From Bacillota bacterium (lineage in GTDB: Bacteria; Bacillota; Clostridia; Oscillospirales; Acutalibacteraceae): a stretch of 64,000 nt of DNA. The DNA lies in assembly GCA_023416955.1 (NCBI GenBank), contig JAEZGM010000019.1, forward strand, positions 124,001 to 188,000, given 5' to 3'. Below the pieces are notes generated by a model. That model had not been told where the DNA came from. It saw nothing but the letters and a program-made list of their open reading frames with translations, and ran no database searches. Positions 61,587-64,000 of the stretch are shown in pieces. Position 1 is the stretch's first letter; each line of letters begins with the position of its first letter. A program made the position numbers and the translations under genes.

Positions 61587-63305
61587 GTGTTCAACAGTCA
61601 GAAAGTCAGACAGCTGGCTCCTGAAATGGACCCTTTGCGGATGGGAATGGGCTGGACGGAATCCGATTTGGAAAAACCGCAGATTATGGTGGAAAGTACC
61701 TATGGGGACAGCCACCCGGGTTCCGCGCACCTGAATCAGCTTGCGGAAGCGGCTGTGAAGGGCATTACGGAAAACGGCGGCAAGGGTGCGCGCTATTTTA
61801 CGACCGATATTTGTGACGGAATGGCACAGGGGCACGACGGAATCAACTATTCTCTTGCAAGTCGCGACATGATTGCCAATATGATTGAAATTCACGAAAA
61901 AGCAACCACTTTTGACGCCGGTGTTTTCCTCGCCAGCTGCGACAAGGGAATGCCCGCAATTTTGATGGGAATCGGCCGCGTCAATATTCCCGCGATTGTG
62001 GTGACTGGCGGCGTCATGGATGCGGGCCCGGATTTGCTGACACTGGAACAGATTGGCGCATACAGCGCAATGTGCCAGCGTGGCGAGATCACGGAGGAAC
62101 AGCTGACGTATTATAAGCACCACGCCTGCCCCTCATACGGGTCGTGTTCGTTTATGGGTACCGCTTCCACGATGCAGATTATGGCGGAAGCAATGGGTCT
62201 TATGCTGCCCGGAAGCGCGCTGATGCCCGCAACCAGCCCGGACTTGAAAATTGTTGCGGAAAAAGCGGGCCGCCGTGCTGTTGAACTCGCGAAAGAAGGC
62301 GTAACCGCGCGCCAGATGGTTACCATGGAAAGCTTTGAAAACGCTATTTTGGTGCATGCTGCCATTTCCGGCTCTACCAACAGCCTGCTGCATCTTCCCG
62401 CCATCGCGCATGAATTTGGCATTGAGTTGGACGCGGAAGCGTTTGACCGGATTCACAGAGGCGCGCACTATCTGCTGGATATTCGTCCCGCAGGGCGCTG
62501 GCCCGCGCAGTTCTTCTATTATGCCGGCGGCGTACCGCGTATTATGGAAGAAATCAAATCCATGCTTCATCTGGACGCAAAAACGGTAACGGGAAAAACG
62601 CTGGGAGAAAATCTGGAACTGCTGCGGGAAAACGGGTTCTACGAACACTGCGCCGAAAACCTGAAGAAATGGGGGCTGCGCAGGGAAGATGTAATCCGTC
62701 CTTTTGACGACCCGATCGGTACCGACGGAACAGTCGCTATCCTGAAAGGAAATCTTGCGCCGGACGGCGCGGTTGTTAAGCATTCCGCCGTACCGAAAGA
62801 ACTGTTTCGCGCGGTACTGCGCGCGCGTCCCTATGACTGCGAAGAAGACGCCATTGCCGCGGTGCTGCATCATGATGTAAAGCCCGGTGACGCGGTCATT
62901 ATCCGGTACGAGGGGCCGAAAGGCAGCGGCATGCCCGAGATGTTTTATACAACCGAAGCGATTTCCTCGGATTCAGAACTTGCCACCGCAATCGCGCTGA
63001 TTACGGACGGCCGCTTTTCCGGCGCCTCCAAGGGCCCGGCAATCGGTCATGTATCGCCGGAAGCCGCGGACGGCGGGCCCATCGCGCTGGTGGAACAGGG
63101 CGACTTGATTGAGCTGGACATCCCGAACCGTATTCTGCGCATTGTGGGCGTGAATGGTGAAAGGAAAACGCCGGAAGAAATAGAAGCGATTCTCGTGCAG
63201 CGCAAGTCTGCCTGGCGGCCGAAACCGCAGCACTATGATTCAGGTGTGCTGCATATCTATGCGCAGCATGCGGTTTCTCCCATGAGAGGCGGATACATGG
63301 GCTGA
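61587..63305 (+). CDS. IlvD/Edd-family sugar-acid dehydratase (YjhG/YagF-like)
   Basis: This 572-residue iron-sulfur dehydratase of the IlvD/Edd superfamily has cysteines in ASCDKGMPA and SYGSCSFMGTASTMQ in the form seen in YjhG/YagF xylonate dehydratases rather than in IlvD. Other motifs are YGDSHPGSAHLNQL, PGSALMPATSPDL, ISGSTNSLLHLPAIAHE and LITDGRFSGASKGPAIGHVSPEA. These enzymes convert an aldonic acid to the 2-keto-3-deoxy acid. Its place after an alpha-xylosidase-like enzyme and a dehydrogenase, and before a PfkB kinase, supports a sugar-acid pathway over branched-chain amino acid synthesis. Start is GTG 61587 with GGGAGG about 12 bp upstream. Confidence 0.88.
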   Translation: MFNSQKVRQLAPEMDPLRMGMGWTESDLEKPQIMVESTYGDSHPGSAHLNQLAEAAVKGITENGGKGARYFTTDICDGMAQGHDGINYSLASRDMIANMIEIHEKATTFDAGVFLASCDKGMPAILMGIGRVNIPAIVVTGGVMDAGPDLLTLEQIGAYSAMCQRGEITEEQLTYYKHHACPSYGSCSFMGTASTMQIMAEAMGLMLPGSALMPATSPDLKIVAEKAGRRAVELAKEGVTARQMVTMESFENAILVHAAISGSTNSLLHLPAIAHEFGIELDAEAFDRIHRGAHYLLDIRPAGRWPAQFFYYAGGVPRIMEEIKSMLHLDAKTVTGKTLGENLELLRENGFYEHCAENLKKWGLRREDVIRPFDDPIGTDGTVAILKGNLAPDGAVVKHSAVPKELFRAVLRARPYDCEEDAIAAVLHHDVKPGDAVIIRYEGPKGSGMPEMFYTTEAISSDSELATAIALITDGRFSGASKGPAIGHVSPEAADGGPIALVEQGDLIELDIPNRILRIVGVNGERKTPEEIEAILVQRKSAWRPKPQHYDSGVLHIYAQHAVSPMRGGYMG

Positions 63306-63410
63306 TGTGGACGATACATTAAGATGAATGTCGCTGCATGTGTGTTAATAATGAATCAGCCGTTTTCCCACAGGAAAGCAATTGGGCTGAATAGACAAGG
63401 GGAGCGCTTT

Positions 63411-64000
63411 ATGTTTGATCTGGTTTCGATGGGAGAACTTCTGATTGATTTTACTCCGCGGGGAATTTCCGCCGCGGGTAATCCGCTGTTTGAGCAGAAC
63501 CCCGGCGGCGGCCCGGCAAATCTTGCCTGTGCGGCTGCAAAAATGGGCTGTAAAGTTTCGTTTATCGGCAAGGTGGGCAATGATGTGATGGGGAGTTTTC
63601 TGAAGCGTACGTTGGTACAGAATCAGGTGGATACGCGGAATCTTTTACAGGACGCGCAATATAAAACGACCCTCGCGTTTGTGCATCTGGACGAATCGGG
63701 AGACCGCAGTTTCAGTTTTTACCGGGAGAACGGTGCGGACACCATGCTGCGCTTTTCGGAGATTGACCTGAGCCTGCTGAAAAACTGCAGATATTTCTTT
63801 TTCAGCTCGGTATTGATGGCACAGGGAGCTTCCCGGGAAACGAGCTTTCAGGTTGCGCGGTATGTAAAATCCGAAGGAATTCCGGTCATATTTGACCCTA
63901 ATTTGCGGTTCAACCTGTGGAATAGCGCCGAAGACGCGAAAAGCTGTATCTGCCGCGCCTTGGCGTATGCCGATATTGTGAAGGTCTCCGAAGAAGAACT
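63411..64000 (+). CDS. PfkB-family sugar kinase (cut by right edge)
   Basis: The first 196 codons of a ribokinase/fructokinase-type kinase are present. The N-terminal region is typical: MFDLVSMGELLIDF, the NPGGGPANLACAAAKMG substrate-binding signature and IGKVGNDVMG. The pattern FEQNPGG-PAN resembles fructokinases, but 2-keto-3-deoxysugar-acid kinases of the same family look similar, and the upstream dehydratase makes the latter possible. AAGGGGAG lies about 8 bp before ATG 63411. The ATP-binding C-terminal half lies outside the window. Confidence 0.9.
   Translation, partial: MFDLVSMGELLIDFTPRGISAAGNPLFEQNPGGGPANLACAAAKMGCKVSFIGKVGNDVMGSFLKRTLVQNQVDTRNLLQDAQYKTTLAFVHLDESGDRSFSFYRENGADTMLRFSEIDLSLLKNCRYFFFSSVLMAQGASRETSFQVARYVKSEGIPVIFDPNLRFNLWNSAEDAKSCICRALAYADIVKVSEEE

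Noticed and set aside
61587..63305. Dihydroxy-acid dehydratase of branched-chain amino acid synthesis (ilvD)
   Set aside because: The cysteine segments resemble YjhG/YagF sugar-acid dehydratases and the neighbours are sugar genes; no other ilv genes are present.
1..64000. tRNA or rRNA genes
   Set aside because: No cloverleaf-type sequence with a GGTTCRAATCC arm, and no rRNA-like sequence, was noticed on either strand.

Overview
The window looks like a chromosomal stretch from a Gram-positive, anaerobic, carbohydrate-fermenting Clostridia member, most likely a Ruminococcaceae/Acutalibacteraceae-type (Oscillospirales) bacterium. The evidence is AGGAGG-type ribosome binding sites, frequent TTG starts, sortases with LPXTG-like substrates, a c-di-GMP-I riboswitch, pyruvate:ferredoxin oxidoreductase, YesM/YesN-type two-component control, lipoprotein sugar-binding proteins and mid-range GC. 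The genus is inference only.

Layout. 1-670: a cobalamin riboswitch on the minus strand serving a gene that leaves the left edge. 669-2217: a class B sortase and a small wall-anchored starch-binding (CBM26-like) protein. 2294-8603: maltodextrin locus 1 (divergent LacI regulator, two permeases, binding protein, GH13 enzyme). 8903-21723: a cell-surface block: a CAP-domain secreted protein behind a c-di-GMP-I riboswitch, a second sortase, a 1278-residue LPKTG adhesin with a long leader RNA, a 1758-residue secreted lamin-tail/metallophosphoesterase protein and a YibE/F membrane protein. 21815-28167 (minus, visibly more AT-rich): a dextran/isomaltooligosaccharide locus with an intracellular GH66 enzyme, ABC importer and LacI regulator. 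28431-28817: a decayed lipoprotein gene. 29093-35142: maltodextrin-like locus 2 (LacI, binding protein, two permeases, second GH13). 35143-38216: repeat and MITE debris, an EpsG-like polymerase and a priming sugar transferase. 38499-42026: pyruvate:ferredoxin oxidoreductase; 42312-43178: an AraC/GyrI-like regulator. 43678-49448: an arabinoside locus (GH51, ABC importer, large ArsR-type regulator). 49860-52164: a zinc alcohol dehydrogenase and a ROK regulator. 52383-64000: a YesM/YesN-controlled locus with ABC importer, GH31 alpha-xylosidase-like enzyme, sugar dehydrogenase-like ADH, YjhG/YagF-type dehydratase and a PfkB kinase cut by the right edge.

How it fits together. Five separate sugar ABC importers are present (binding protein plus two permeases each), and none has its own ATPase. 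A shared MsmX/MsiK-like ATPase encoded elsewhere is the expected partner. Each importer is paired with an intracellular glycosidase and its own regulator, so oligosaccharides are imported and cleaved inside the cell. The wall-anchored starch-binding protein next to maltodextrin locus 1 could concentrate alpha-glucan at the surface. The last locus can be read as import, alpha-xylosidase cleavage, sugar oxidation, sugar-acid dehydration and kinase, i.e. a possible non-phosphorylative sugar-acid route. Two repeat families (a 71-bp TATAGTCAGTT palindromic element and a TA-flanked MITE) and two operator families for the LacI regulators are visible directly in the sequence.
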